A stretch of DNA of 64,000 nt from Pelobates cultripes (GCA_933207985.1 OW240912.1:368119918-368183917), one strand, 5' to 3'; positions 24,534 to 37,606 are shown, numbered from the stretch's first letter. Numbers and translations are program-made. Notes: generated from the sequence alone by a model not told the origin.

Positions 24534-25728
24534 TGTGACGAGAGCAATCTCGCCACATTGCATTGGAGAAGCCTGGTTGCCCGCCTGCTGCCTTTGGACT
24601 ATGGCCCCCTGTTAAAAGACATCTCTTTCCTTGCAGAAAAGACTTAGTCGTGCTTTTCTGCCTGGTGTTTGGTAGATTCAATCGCGCAAAGGACTAGACC
24701 ACCTGGGAGCTGGAGTGTGCCAGCAATTAGCCTCCCTGAAGCTGCGGTTAACCGCAGCTTAATTGACAAATGCTGGGTGGCCGCCATTCGTATCACGAAC
24801 ACGAGGTCGCGGCCATTTTAAACCCGCAAACGCACAGCGGTGTTCGGCGCTCATGGAACTAAAATCGGACACAGTTTTGCGCGAACACCGCTGAAGCCGC
24901 CGACCTCCCTTCTTGTTCGGTGGAAGTACACAAACGGCCGGTGTTCGGTAGTTTTACTTGTCTATGTTATACCCCAGATAAGAATCCCATGGAGCCCATT
25001 CGCATGAGAACTGACTGTGTAAAGACTTTGGCTCCATGGCGATTGAACTGTATTTGTGTAGTCTGAGCGCCATTCGCTTAATAATTTGCGCTCAGACCTG
25101 AGCTATCTGGGGACATGTTAAATGTATAGTTTTAATGTAATGTGTCTTACATGGTGTATTTTAATAGTAAATCATGTTTTAGTATCCTCACGTGCATAAT
25201 GGCGATTTGCCTTTGTCTTGGGAGATAATTGAATTACCTCTCAATTATCTCCAGGGCAGAGGGGAGGAAGCCACGATGCATTGTGGGAATATAATGTGAC
25301 TGTGTGTCCTATTTGTCAATTTGTCTGTCTTTTGTCACAGTCTCCCATTTGGTCCCCTAGGGGAGTGTCCACCAGGTGGGAGACCTGCATAAATACTGGG
25401 CAAGTAGCCCTCATTAAACAGACCACTGCTTGACCCTCAACACGGAGCCTTGTTTCATCTTTGGGGGGATTTACTGAATGCTGATAGAGACTGATTGCTA
25501 GGAGTGTAAGCCGCTTGGATGCTTTTCCTATTCATCTGCTAGCAGTGATTCGTATGGTTCCAGTTCGTGTGTTTGGAGTGCTATATTGGATGCCGTTCGG
25601 GAGTTTGGAGCATTCCCTTATTGGCGGTTCGTGAGTTTGGTGTTTTACAATAGCTGTGCCTGCATCTCTGGAAAGGGGACGATCGCCTAAACGGTTTTTA
25701 CCCCTTGTGTGCAAAACGATCCGTTACA
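24534..25728. mobile_element. Solo LTR of an LTR retrotransposon
   Basis: It begins TGTGACGAGAG and ends GATCCGTTACA, so the termini TGTGACG and CGTTACA are near-inverted with TG...CA. The 5-bp duplication CTTGA is exact (24529-24533, 25729-25733). The body is richer in GC and CpG than its surroundings, notably 24740-24960. A TATA-like CATAAATA (25388-25395) and ATTAAA (25413-25418) suggest promoter and polyadenylation signals. No gag, pol, primer site or second LTR is present, so recombination between two LTRs probably removed the interior. A Gypsy-like origin is likely but unproven. Confidence 0.87.
25388..25395 (+). promoter_or_regulatory. TATA-like box of the solo LTR
   Basis: CATAAATA sits about 340 bases before the LTR end, and ATTAAA follows within 30 bases. 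This spacing is plausible for a short-R LTR. Orientation is inferred from these two signals alone. Confidence 0.45.
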
Positions 25729-25976
25729 CTTGACATGGGTTTTTTGGCTCACATCTAATAATTCTAACATTGACATCTTTCGAAAGATGTTCTGAAGGAA
25801 CACTGCAGTCATTAGTATTTACATCCTATAACCCCTAATAAGAAAATCTCAAGGTAAGTGAATCTACTGAAAGTCTGTTCTCTCTCCATGAAATTCCAAT
25901 ACATTTACTTTCAAGGATTGTAATAGAAGTAAAGTATTCTACTATGAACTAACACTCTGCAACATGACCTATAGAC

Positions 25977-26125
25977 TGTAAGCTCGTTTGAGCAGGGTCC
26001 TCAGCTACCTCTTGTTCCTGTTACACTTTGTTATTGTCTCATTTGGTAAATTCCCCTTTTATTGTAAAGCGTTATGGAATAAGCTGGTGCTATATTAATA
26101 ATAACCAATAATAATAATAATGATG
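25977..26125. repeat. Fragment of the 35935 repeat family (right end)
   Basis: TGTAAGCTCGTTTGAGCAGG, GTTATTGTCTCATTTGG and TTGTAAAGCGTTATGGAATA precede an AATAATAATAATAA tail. This is the same order as at 36680-36833. Confidence 0.68.
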
Positions 26126-26702
26126 TATTATAATTCACAATCAATACTAGCAGATTGAGTTAATGCTTTCAGGAATGCTGGAAATATGCCCTGCCTCTGG
26201 TTGAAGTGCATGCTAGCCACTAAACTTGTGTGGGAACTAACGGAACAGCCAAACAAACAGAAATTTTTTTTAAATATTTAATGGGCGGTAGAAAAAGCAT
26301 TTCTTACTTTTCTAACTTGTGATGATATACTTGTGATAACATCAACTTGATGTTAGTTTTCTATTCTGTATTGCATCCATATCACAGATATAGACATGTC
26401 AGTAGGGTGTTCATCTTAAGTTATCTGTGTCTACACGTCAAAACCTTGGATGGAAATATGACAAGTCTAAAGAAGACCTGGTGCACAGGGACATGGGTAG
26501 GTGGCAGAGAAAACAGGTGCTGTAAGTTGACTTGGAACTGGACTTAAACTGAAGAAATGGAAACATTCAAGATAGCCAAAACTTAGTTGAGAGTACTGGA
26601 AGTCAAAATAGCCAAACTGTTATAAAGGAAATGGAATTGTGAATGACTGAATGACTTAATTGGGGTGTAGGACAAAGAATGGTCTGAATGGAATCTTGTA
26701 AA

Positions 26703-26850
26703 GCAAGGATTTTAAACTGTGGCCTCCCCAGATGTTGCTGGCCTATAACTCCCAGAATTATTTATATGCAATAAATGGTAAAAACACATTATGAGAGTTG
26801 TACTTAAGTAACATCAGGGGGCCAGAATATGAGATGCCTACTGTAAAGTC
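26703..26850. mobile_element. Degraded palindromic hAT-type MITE
   Basis: ACTGTGGCCTCCCCAGATGTT pairs imperfectly with AACATCAGGGGGCCAGA, and AACTCCCAGAATTAT pairs with ATTATGAGAGTT. The overall fold matches small hAT MITEs elsewhere in the window, but no clear target duplication is left. Confidence 0.6.
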
Positions 26851-29800
26851 TTGGACAAGGTTCCCTTGTCAGCAGTCTAACTGCAGCACTACATTTGATT
26901 TAACCAAGAGAAAGTTGACATGATTATTTGTGAAATTTCTTGAGGTTTATTTCTGATGTTTCAAAGAAGTAGGAGATAATATCTCAAACTAAGTCTGCCC
27001 TGTTGGATCTGGGACACTATGGGAGGTATGGGGTTCTTTTTTTTCCAAAAATTAGATGGCATGGCAAGAAGTAGAGTTTCACAGACGTTACAATGCAGGG
27101 TGAAGGCAAACAATTATTTAATGGAGATCAAAAAGACAAAAATAACAGTGTTCAAATCTAAAGTCTGTTTCTCTGCTGAGTGGGAGATTTTTTTTCGAAA
27201 ATCTGTCAAAAAATGGTATTTGCTACTCACTTGTTATTAAACTTGGCACAAACAGATCTTTACAAATTTCTAGCCCCCCGTTGAATTCTCTGCAGATTTA
27301 TTTCCAGAGTTCCCATTTCACTTAATTTAAAATTTTCGCTAAAGTTTATGGAATAGGCCCAGATACCCTTTCTCTCCTTCACGCCATCCAGTTTAGATTG
27401 TAATCCCATGGGCCATGTTACATAGCACTTTGTATAAAAGTTCTGCAAAATTCATGCGTATAAAAATACAGTTCATTTTAATTTTGCACCAATATCCATA
27501 TGTTAATATAACTTATTCTCCTTTTCCATCTGGATAAGGGAACTATATGATATAATAGAAATTTCATAGGAAGAACAAATTAATTACTTTGTGTATATTC
27601 CATATCTTGTGATGTTCTTATTGGAACAATTATACATTGGTGCTGTTTGTTTCAAAATGTGATACTTTTTCCTGATTGCTATTCAAAAGAAATTTAAAAG
27701 AAAGGTATGTAGAAAACAATGAAATAATTTTTAGACTATTCTACAGCCTCTGGTGTTCATCAATGACAAAAAGTATTCAAATGCAGCAATCGGGAAGTTT
27801 AAAAAAATAAAATCAAAAAATTTAACTTATAGATTTCTCTAACGCAATCACAATAGACCTCTTAATCATGCTGAGCCATTCATTTAAAAAATAAAAGGAT
27901 TGTTCCTTTATGTGGCTACTCCTTTGTCATTGTCACATTACCACTCCCTCTTTGTTTGCTATAAAGAAATACCCATGGGAGAAAGATTTCTATAAGCACC
28001 GTTGATTATAATCAGTATATTTGTTGTGATAGAGCCAAGATGGGAAATGTCAGAAATTGAGTCTTAATGTATGCATCAATAGTAACAAATATAAAATCCA
28101 CAATGATGAGCCACACATTCATTCCACTGAACAATGGTGTCATGGACAATGTGTCTGGTACCCTACAGTGTAAGAGGAAATGTGTGGGTTTGTGTTGATA
28201 CAAACTCTACTTTCTAACTTTAGTTCTAATTAAAGGTAATTTTTGTTTAAAGCTGGTTGATAATGTGCAATACTCTCCACTTCCTTGAATGTCTGGTTCC
28301 ATGAAAAAGGATATATACCATCACCATAAAATAATTGGGATTTTTGGATAGACGTGTAAAAATTAATTTTAATTTTTTTATCAAACAAGCGGATTGTCAA
28401 ATGTGGTTAATTCATAAATGGACGATATTGTCTATAACAATTTCAATTTTGAAATCAATTTTGGTTATGAATTAAAAGGATTTTAATTCAGACAATTCGG
28501 TTCATTTAAAAACAAACCAAAACTTAGAAACGATTTGTTTGACGATTACCAGGCATTTTATTTAGATAAATCTATTAGTGTTCTGAAATCCTAATTGTAG
28601 TCCATAAATTTGTATAGATCTGCAGTTCTAACAGTGTTTAATTAAGAGGGCTTGAAGTATATTGTACTATAATTATATCCTGGTTGGTTAGTAATTGTTT
28701 AGGACTGGACTGTCTCACAAGCACCTTACACATTCTCTTTGCCTCTCTGTCTCTCTCCTGTGTTATATCTCAGATCGTTTGGGATTTTTTGGGATACTCA
28801 TATTATATTATTTTCACAGCCAACAATATGATATCAAAATAAAAATGTAGGGTGCTTTTTACTTTGGTAAACGATTTACTAGATCTTGTTGACTTGCTGC
28901 AATTTATTATATTGTATTTTCAGGCATATTTTCATTTTCACATCCTGATCATATCTGACTGTTTACTATGTGAATGTATGTTTTTGCTTAGAATAGACAT
29001 ACACAGACATTGTGCTCCAGCAGCTGTCTATCTTCTACACCTAGTTTCCCTGAACATGCTTTTTTTGCCTGACTGTGTGTCTGTAAGCTATATGTGTTGT
29101 GTTCAGGCTTGTTCTATTCAACCTTTTCCCATCAGACCTGTCTCACGCCCACCCACTCATATTCTGTATACTTCACATTGTTTGTCTAGGATATCCAAAC
29201 ATCATCGGGACAATTCTGTCAACAAAACCTTTGCCTAGATAAGGTGTGAACAACTAAATTTATCATGGATTACTGAGCTAACAGGCCGAATAAAATACTT
29301 TAGCAAAGGTGTGTCAGTCAAAACAACCACTTCACTACTTGACAATGGTCAGGACGAAAAATCTCAAAAATAATTTCTCCTTCAGTTCACTTTTATCGGT
29401 GGGAACAATAAGTGCCCCTTCCCCCTCAATGAAAATAATCATCTATAGCTGCAAGATCTTGACACATTTCAGAGTGTCCTTATTTACTGCACACAAAAGA
29501 ATTGCAATCAGTTGCTTCAAAATGTATCCATTTATTCGAAATGTAATATTTTGAATATTTTTGCATCATTCTAGAAGATGAAAGCAAACTCTATATTTTA
29601 TAGGCATTTTTAAGTATTTTAGTGCTTTAGCAATTACTATGTATATATATACACACACACACACATATATTTATTTATTTTTTCTATTATTTATTTTTTG
29701 TCCCTTTCTCTGAATGTTCATGTAAAAATATAACATCTATCAGGTGCTCTTGATTAAGATTTAAATCATGTTCTCAAAGATAATAAATCATTCACTGTCT

Positions 29801-30015
29801 TTTTTGAAACTATAAAAACTATTTTAAATTTGCTTATAAATGCCATTCAAGTAACTTAAACTGATACAATGTTGCTTTAGCATACATATGATAACTCATT
29901 GTTACACCTTCTGCTACCTCCGTGTAGGTCGGTAAAAGAAAAATCTAACATTGGAAATACAAATCCATTTTTTTTTAGTATTTTTCTGCATATTTAAATG
30001 TAGGGTCCCCGTACA

Positions 30016-30559
30016 TTTAATCCCTTATTGCACCAGTCTCATTACTGATAATGGGGGGAAAAGCTTTTTTCCTGGCACAATAGGCTCCTGCAGTGCCCCC
30101 CTCCCTCAGGCACCACCTGCTGCATTTGTGTAGGGGTTAAAACCCTTTCGGTGACTTACCTGAATCCAGCACCGATGTTCCTCGGCGATGGGTCAGGTTC
30201 CATCCAAGCTTCTCCCCCACCAACATCAGTCGGCAGGGGAAATCTAATGCGCATGCGCAGCAATGACCGTGCTTGCACTAGGATTTTCCTATAGGAAAGC
30301 ATTCAGCAAAGCTTTCCTATGGGGAAAAATCCGACGCTGGAGGTCCTCATACAGAGTGTGAGGACGTCCAGCGTTAGATAACGGACCAAAGGTACGTTTC
30401 GATTCCGGAAGTAGACAGCCACTAGAGAAGGAGTTAACCCTCAGAGATAATTATTGAAGGTTCTCTGAAACTGCAATAATTACTACTGTAGAGTTAAGGG
30501 ACATTGGACATTACACCCAGACCACTTTAATGGTCTGGGTGCCTACGGTAGCCCTTTAA
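30016..30559. mobile_element. T2-type MITE, degraded left end
   Basis: The right end reads GCCTACGGTAGCCCTTTAA. The interior has AATGCGCATGCGCAG and GAGGACGTCCAGCGTTAG, placing it with the copies at 1551 and 17609. The left terminus is hard to recognise and the start is approximate. Confidence 0.75.
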
Positions 30560-31465
30560 GGCTAGTTTTTTCTTCCAGCTGTTAGTCAATGCGTCAGGGT
30601 GCCGAGGCATTTACTGACAAGGGAGCAAAAAAAAAAAATCCCACAGGAGGTCCTTCTACTCTCCTATGCCTAGAAACCACAGCACACCTTTTATGGTTAT
30701 TATGGGAACTCCCTAGATGGTACTTCTAGTGCTGGCTAGGGAGTATAGGAATGTGATGTCACTCAGTGTCGATGGAGACATCACTGAAGAGGTTTGCCCT
30801 GCTCTTGTGTTCACTTTAACAATGCTTTTTACTCAGGGCCAGATTAAGAGCCCAGTGGGCCTGGTGCTGACAATTATGACGGGCCTAATTACAGAATCAT
30901 ATCGACCAAAAACAGTAAAACCTCCCAAGCGTCATGTATCTGATGGAGATGGTGCTGGAGAGATAGAAAACAGCAGGTATAAGAAAACGCATACCCTAGG
31001 CTAATCTCTCTCTAATTTATGTTTTCATTTTTCAAGTAAATCCATAACCCCTAACAACAGTGTCCAGTCAAGCAGGAAGGTAAAAGGGTGTGCCATTGAC
31101 ACAAATCACGTAACCTGCCAAAAGGGGCGAACATGCCCAAAAAGAGGACATGTCTGCCCAAAGAATTAGAAGGCCAGTCTGGCATGAATGCATGTCAGGC
31201 TGCCTGCCAATCATGCAGCTGGCCAACTAAGGGCATACTATGCAGACAGCACCCTGAGCTTGGCATAAATGCATCTAATGATGCGCTCACTCAACGCTTT
31301 CTAAGGACTGTCCCCTAGCACTCGCTGGTCCACTTGTCTCCTTACCTTCTTAGTAGCAGGCAGAAGCTCCTGGTATATAGTCTGGGACAGAGAAAAGCTG
31401 TATGTAGTGAGTGGAGAAGAAAGGGAACATGCCACAGTGTTAGAGAGACCAAAGTCATCATTACC

Positions 31466-32051
31466 TTAAAGGATCACTATAGGGTCAGGAACACAAACAT
31501 GAATTCATGACCCTATAGTGTTAACACCACCATCTAGCCCCCCTGGGCCCCTCATGCCTCCATAAATATAGCAAAATCTTACTATATTCAAGCCTGAAGC
31601 TGTAACTCTGCATGCTGTTAGACTCATAAAAACAAGCAGTCTGCTGACATCATTAGAAGTGGTGGCCTGATCCAATCACAGTGCTTCCCCATAGGATTGG
31701 CTGACACTGACAAAGAGGCAGATCAGGGTCAGAGCCAGCATGATTCAAACACAGCCCTGGCAAATCAGCATCTCCTTATAGAGATGAATTGAATTAATGA
31801 AGTTCAGTGTCTGCATGCAGAGGGAGGAGACATTGAATGTTTGGATGCATTTTAGGCAGCCATGACCCAGGAAGGATCTCTAACAGCCATCTAAGGAGTG
31901 GCCAGTGAAGTTATCACTAGGCTGTAATGTAAATACTGCATTTTCTCTGAAAAGACAGTGTTTACAGCAAAAAGCCTGACAGTAATGATTCCACTCACCA
32001 GAATAAATTCCATAAGCTGTAGTTGTTCTGGTGACTATAGTGTCCCTTTAA
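31466..32051. mobile_element. T2-type TTAA MITE nested in the hAT-type element
   Basis: It starts TTAAAGGATCACTATAG and ends CTATAGTGTCCCTTTAA, giving inverted ends with TTAA at both edges. The interior resembles the truncated copy at 44510-45027 (shared GGAGTGGCCAGTG, GTTATCACTAGGCTGTAATG). It must be younger than its host element. Confidence 0.88.
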
Positions 32052-32289
32052 CTATATTCATTGTCAGCCAGTCCACATAAGGTTTGTTCCCATACATCCC
32101 TCTTAAGTTTCCATACTTAAATAAGAGTATGTGAAAAGTAGTTAGGGTTTCCACCTTTCTTGGAAAAACATACCAACCTTACTAATTTGCATAATTAAAT
32201 ATGTATGGGTGATATCACATGATGTAAATCACAAGGAGAAAATGCTGTAAAATCACCAAAAAACTACTTAGTTTGATTCTGCTGTATAG

Positions 32290-33000
32290 ATGGATTCCTC
32301 CCAGTGTCCTCATGACTCAGTGCCCCCATGTGTCGATTACTCCAGATCTCAGTGTTCCTATGTATCAGTGTCTCAGCGCCCCATGTCTCCCAGTGTCCCC
32401 TAGTGTCATGTCCCCAGGTCTCCCAGTGATCCTATGTATCACAGTGTCTGAATGCTCCATGTCTCCCTGTGTCCCCATGTATCCCAGGGTCCCCATATCA
32501 CTAGGACACTAGGAAGACGGGGAGACCTGGGGGCACGGGGAGACCTAGGAACACAGAGAGACCAGTGACACTGGGAGACTAGGGGACTCTGGCTAGGACA
32601 CATGGGGACAATGGGAAAATAGGGGACACTTGAAGACACCAGGGACACAGATACTAGAGACACTGGCTGGGGGACATGGGGACATTGAGACATGGGGGGA
32701 CTGGGAGACATGAGGACACTGAGACACCAGGGCCACAAACACTAGGGACACTAGCTTGGAGACATGGGGACATTGTGACACTTGAGGCACTGAGAGACAT
32801 GGAGGTACTAGGAGACATGGGGACCGTGAGACACTGGCAGACTGGGGGCACTGGGAGACAAGTGGGCACTGAGACACCAGGGACACTGAATGGGAGACAT
32901 GGGGACACTGTATCCCCATGTGTCTGTGTCATAATGTTTCCCCATGTCCCTTAGTGTCTCAGTATCTGCCATAATGTCTCCCAGTGTACCTTAGTATCTC
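32290..33000. repeat. Minisatellite in two inverted halves
   Basis: From about 32290 to 32500 the + strand carries variants of CCCATGTCTCCCAGTGTCCC. From about 32505 to 32920 it carries the complement, TGGGAGACATGGGGACACTG, many times. The first orientation returns briefly to about 33005. The array can fold into a long imperfect hairpin, and each half has strong strand asymmetry. Open frames here are artefacts of the repeat. Confidence 0.88.
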
Positions 33001-34334
33001 AGTGCATGTCTCCTTGCAGCCTTTCACCCCAACCCTTACTTCCCTGAGCTGCAGGCTGTCTCTGCAGGGTGGGAGTTGCTGTCTGGCCTCTCTGTGCTGT
33101 ATAGCTGCACCCCTGCAGATCAGTGAGTATAGACAGGCAGGGAGGGATATGCTGGAACTTCCTAACCCTGCCTGTCTCCACATACAGCGCTGCTGGCCAG
33201 TGCTGGTATTGCATAGTAATCTCTTGTTTATACTCAGAAAAATACCAGCATTTGTATTGCCAGTATCACTGCAATATTGGCACCAGCCAGGCAGCCTTAA
33301 ATACGGGCTGTGCCAATAAAATAAAAGCCAGGTGAAATCCCTAAGAGTAGTGTGTGGAAAAAAAAATGTGTGTGGAAAAAAAAAATTTTTTTTTTTTTTT
33401 TTTAAATCAATGGGCCTATTCCATGGGCCTGGGCCTGGAGCTGCAGCTCCATCAGCCCCTATGTTAATCCGGCCCTGTTTTTACTACAAGGAAAGATTCT
33501 TCGCACAAAAACCACTACATGTAGCTTTAGTGGTTATGGTGCTTAGAGTGTTTCATTAACCGATTTGATACCTTACTTTCCTTGTACGTGTAAAATATAT
33601 TGTAATATTAACAATATGGTAAGAAATGAAGCATGTATGGAATAAATTGAGTATAGCCATAACATCACATCTAGGTCTACACAGTAGGTCACCTTGTTTT
33701 TACACATTTTCTAATCAATCTAACATAACGTTCTACAAGATAATACTTAAAATCAATATTTCTCACACTTCTGATAATATAGACCCCAATCACACTCCTG
33801 CGCTTGCTTCTTCATTTGTTGAAGATTTTGAATTGGGGCTTGTGTTGCATGGCATGTTTGTTTTCAATACGTTCATGATTTAAACTTTTTCTCCTGATAG
33901 TGACATCAAAGTTAAAATTAGTTTTTCAACTTAAAGTGTGCCTCTTTTTGGTTCATGTGATCTTGATGTGCCAACACTGCGCGGTTAATGACATCACATT
34001 TTAAAGGTTATTGACAGATGTAGTGATGGTAATTGGTGACATGTGTGATATTAGTCTGTTATATTCCATATTGATATGGTACATATGTTTGTATCTTAAA
34101 AATTATTAAAAGGGACAGGCTTGACTTAGTGGGCATGTGTATTTATTGTGGGTTTTTTCGGTTTTGCTAAGATATGTTATTGAAATAGTTCTCATTTGTA
34201 CTTTGTTTTAAATAATAATCAACCGGGAAGCAGATGTATGAGTTTGATTACCATTCTCCTAAATCAAATATTGGAAGATGTACGTAGTGTTTGGTTTTCT
34301 CGTTTAGCAGGCAGCTCTCTATGTTGATATCCTT

Positions 34335-34555
34335 AAATATGATAATCCCACATTAGGGAGCTTTTTTCTTAATGTTTATCTTTGAGCTGTTTAGTAGATA
34401 ACTCCCTAATTTCTTATCCTTATGTGGAATGCCATATGTAATGTACCAAATTAGGGACTTATCTACTAAGCAACTGAAGTCCCTAATTTGATATCCCTAA
34501 AATGGCAATCCCACGTAAGGGTACTAGATTAGAGAGCTATCTATTAAACAGTCAT
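34335..34555. repeat. Interspersed palindromic repeat, copy 2
   Basis: It carries GTTTAGTAGATAACTCCCTAA, TGGAATGCCATATGTAATG, ATGGCAATCCCACGTAAGGG and AGAGAGCTATCTATTAAAC, the same block order as 42425-42592. Additional copies of the CCCTAATTT motif suggest partial tandem growth. Confidence 0.62.
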
Positions 34556-35934
34556 TAAAGAGTAAAAATAAAGTAATTTTTCTTAGTTTTGCTGTTTCAG
34601 TTACTTAATAGATTAGCCCCTAATATGCTAGCTTTCTGAAAACGGATGGATCCTAAATAACTAATCTTGTTTCATTCCGAATTGGTTCGTTTTCATTTTA
34701 ATTTTGTTTGTAAAGAATTCGGAAATTTTGGAACAAAACAAATTGCACATGCTCAGTATCCATATTGCACATGCTCAGTACCTACTGCTCAGTATGCATT
34801 ATTTTCTGCTTCTCTGAAGCTGGATTCAATTGGTGTTTTTCCTATACTTTTTTTTTCTGGCCAATAAATTGATTACTATGGTAAGATTTGGGCTCCAAAT
34901 TCGGAAACGCATACACTGTGCATGTGATGGACATATGTAGATGTTAAGTGTGCATTTGAAAGTCCATTTCCTGCACAGAATGCACATTAGCAACAGCTGC
35001 TGCATGTAATCGCTATTATTATAAAACAAAAAACATCAACCCTCAAAAATATGCGATCTATCCCTTAACAGATGTGTCATTTCAAGATGATCTTTACTTG
35101 TCAAGTGAGGTTTTCAAGTCTTTTTGCAAAAATATTCGAACTGTCAGCAGTTCTGACTCCATAAGGTCAACGTAAACATCAGTAGGAAAAATTGTTACAT
35201 AACTTGTGCCCATCCAAGACTGAAGACTAATCTCTATATTCACTTATCTGGCCATGCTTGCCTGATGAAAGCTCCCCTTCCTTTCTGATTTTAAGATGTT
35301 AGCAGGTGAATGACTTGCCTTTAGTATAAGCCTAGAGACAGTTTATTAAGCACTGCTTTGAAATTCTTTAGAGTTGAAAAAAGGTTTAATGATAGAAGTT
35401 GCAGTAGTTTTTGATAGAACAGAAAGATATTTAACCCATTCTCAATTCTAAAACATCTTGATATACTGTTTTTTTTTGTTTTTTTTATACGCTTTACATT
35501 GTTTATACGGTTAACTCCATAATCAAATTAAAAGGATATCAAAACTATTGAAATTTATTGTTAGAGGCTCCAGACTCCCATCCATCAGGTAGGTGTATTT
35601 GGCATTTCTCAAAACCATTCTATATATGCTAATGTATTAGTTTTTACAATATTTACAATAACATATACCAAACTTATATAATATCTCTTGGCCCTATATA
35701 CCAGAGGCTTGCCACACCTCTGTTTTACAAGATGAAAGTTAGAAAATCAGATATAATTCATTCACTACAGACAAGAGCTGTTTAAAATTAAAAAAAGTCC
35801 TCAAAAGTGAGTTACCAACATGCCATTTTAGATATAAATGGGTAAATTCCTATCCAACATTAGTCTGCAGTTGGTAAGTTTTTCCAAACCTCATCAGGGA
35901 ATGTGTTAGAATTTTTAATTATTCAAGAATGTGT

Positions 35935-36833
35935 AATATTATTATTATGTTATTATTTATATAGTGCCAACAAATTCCACAGTGCTTTACAATGGGTAGA
36001 CGAACAAACATGTAATTGTAACCAGACAAGTTGGACACACAGGAACAGAGGGGTTGAGGGCCCTGCTCAATGAGCTTACATGCTAGAGGGAGTGGGGTAA
36101 AGTTAAGGATAGTATTAGACTAATGACAGTTGCAAAAGAGGAATCAGTCGGGAGCTATTAACAGTTAAATTTATACACTTTTATGAAGAAGTGGGTTTTT
36201 AACGATTTTTTTGAAGGAGTGGAGACTGGGTGAGCATCTAACGGAGGAGGGAAGCGAGTTCCACAGGAATGGTGCAGCCCTCGAGAAGTCTTGAAGGCGA
36301 GCATCAGAGGTGGTAGTACGGACAGAAGATAGATGTAAGTCTTCAGCAGAGCGTAAGGGCCTAGACTCTTACATTAATACTTGGCTTCAATTTAGTAATT
36401 ATTAATCATATGATCTCAAGGTAGATCAATACTCTGTAACTGCGAGGTTAGCAAACCGAATGAACCGTCTTGGAACAATCTGAGCTGCCTCTTTGACCTC
36501 TTTTATAATGCAGTGGTGACGATAATTAGTGGCATGAGCAAATCAGACATTTTGAGTATATTGTATGTATATATTTGTTGCCTTATTACTTTTGGTATGT
36601 TATTTTTGTTGTTACAGTGTTTTATTTGTACTTTATTTGCTTTAATTGATTAACAATGAATTGTTAGTATACATCTCCTCTAGACGGTAAACTCGTGTAA
36701 GCAGGATCCTCAATAACCTATTGTTCATGTAACATTTTGTAATTGTCTCATTTATTGTTAACTTTCCCACTTTATAATATTGTAAAGTGTTGGGGAATAA
36801 GTTGACCCTATATAAATGCCAATAATAATAATT
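35935..36833. mobile_element. Interspersed repeat with inverted ends and TAA tails
   Basis: The left end has TTATTTATATAGTGCCAACA and ACAGTGCTTTACAAT. The right end has the complement, ATTGTAAAGTGTTGG...CCTATATAAATGCC, followed by AATAATAATAA. Fragments of the same termini occur at 3215, 25977 and 50761. I cannot assign a superfamily and no ORF is convincing. Confidence 0.6.
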
Positions 36834-37317
36834 TGGCGATGAAGCTTCCACTTTTAAGTTAGGTGAAGTGTTTGTGTTATTTCTGCCTGTTTTTTGGGTA
36901 CAGGTTAATCGTTACAAACGTGTTTTTTCAGTGCTTTATCAAGTCAAGTACATTTTTGGTGAGGAATTCCATAAGTGACCAATGGTTTCATTAATGTGTC
37001 AACAGTTCTTCTTTGGAAGGAATGAGGTCACTTACGCTTGATTGTTTGAAGTGAAATATAGGGCCCTTCCCCACTGAACCAATAATGATAAAAGTGCTGT
37101 CAAAAAACTATTACTTCATTTCATTATCATTAATGTCTCATTTGCAGCCATTAACATGTTGCTAATTATCAAACAATAGAGTATAATTTACTCCATATGA
37201 ATAATCATATTCCTTCTAAAGTTGGTATAACAAGTACCATTCATTTGGGTGTCCTGGGATCAGAATTAACACACACAGAACTATTTAGCAGATGGCCACC
37301 TCCTGGGACCCCTGTGA

Positions 37318-37514
37318 CAGGGCTCCTCTCAGCGCCCCCACCTAGGGCGCCTTGAGGATCGGCCCAGCGCTGGGGCCGGCTCAAGAGCTGCTCGCCCAGC
37401 ACTGCGGCCAAAGACAGGGGCAGGTAGCCCACCAGGAAACATCCCGGTGGACGCCCCAAGCAGGCCGGCGCCCTAGGCAAATGCCTAGTTCGCCTAATGG
37501 TGGCGCAGACCCTG
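37318..37514. mobile_element. GC-rich hAT-type fragment
   Basis: A GC-rich island with GCGCCCTAGGCAAATGCC ends in GCGCAGACCCTG. Its complement CAGGGTCTGCGCC resembles hAT termini. A possible left end CAGGGCTCC lies at 37318, but flanking octamers do not match, so the limits are unsure. Confidence 0.5.
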
Positions 37515-37606
37515 CTAACTGTTAGAAGTTAGATGACTAGTACACTTACCAACTGCAAACTTAATAATAGAAATAGCAAAAATCTACAAGCCCAGAACCT
37601 TTAGAC

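Larger units (their letters stand above)
30834..33477. mobile_element. Large non-autonomous hAT-type element with nested insert
   Basis: The left end is CAGGGCCAGATTAA. The right end complements to CAGGGCCGGATTAA. An exact 8-bp duplication TTTTTACT flanks it (30826-30833 and 33478-33485). The interior of 2.6 kb has no transposase. It contains a complete T2-type MITE (31466-32051) and a minisatellite in inverted halves (about 32290-33000). Ends, duplication length and lack of coding all fit a hAT MITE-like derivative. Confidence 0.92.

Noticed and set aside
24740..24960. CpG island of a host gene
   Set aside because: It lies wholly inside the solo LTR, whose limits are fixed by the CTTGA duplication.
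25734..26400. Internal retrotransposon genes beside the LTR
   Set aside because: No primer-binding site, gag or pol similarity on either side; only one LTR is present.
28852..29238. 128-codon hydrophobic, Cys-rich ORF
   Set aside because: No start context, domain or exon signals. Probably chance.
32439..32954. Overlapping ORFs on both strands rich in Pro, Ser and Cys or Gly and His
   Set aside because: They track the inverted minisatellite exactly and have no domain similarity.
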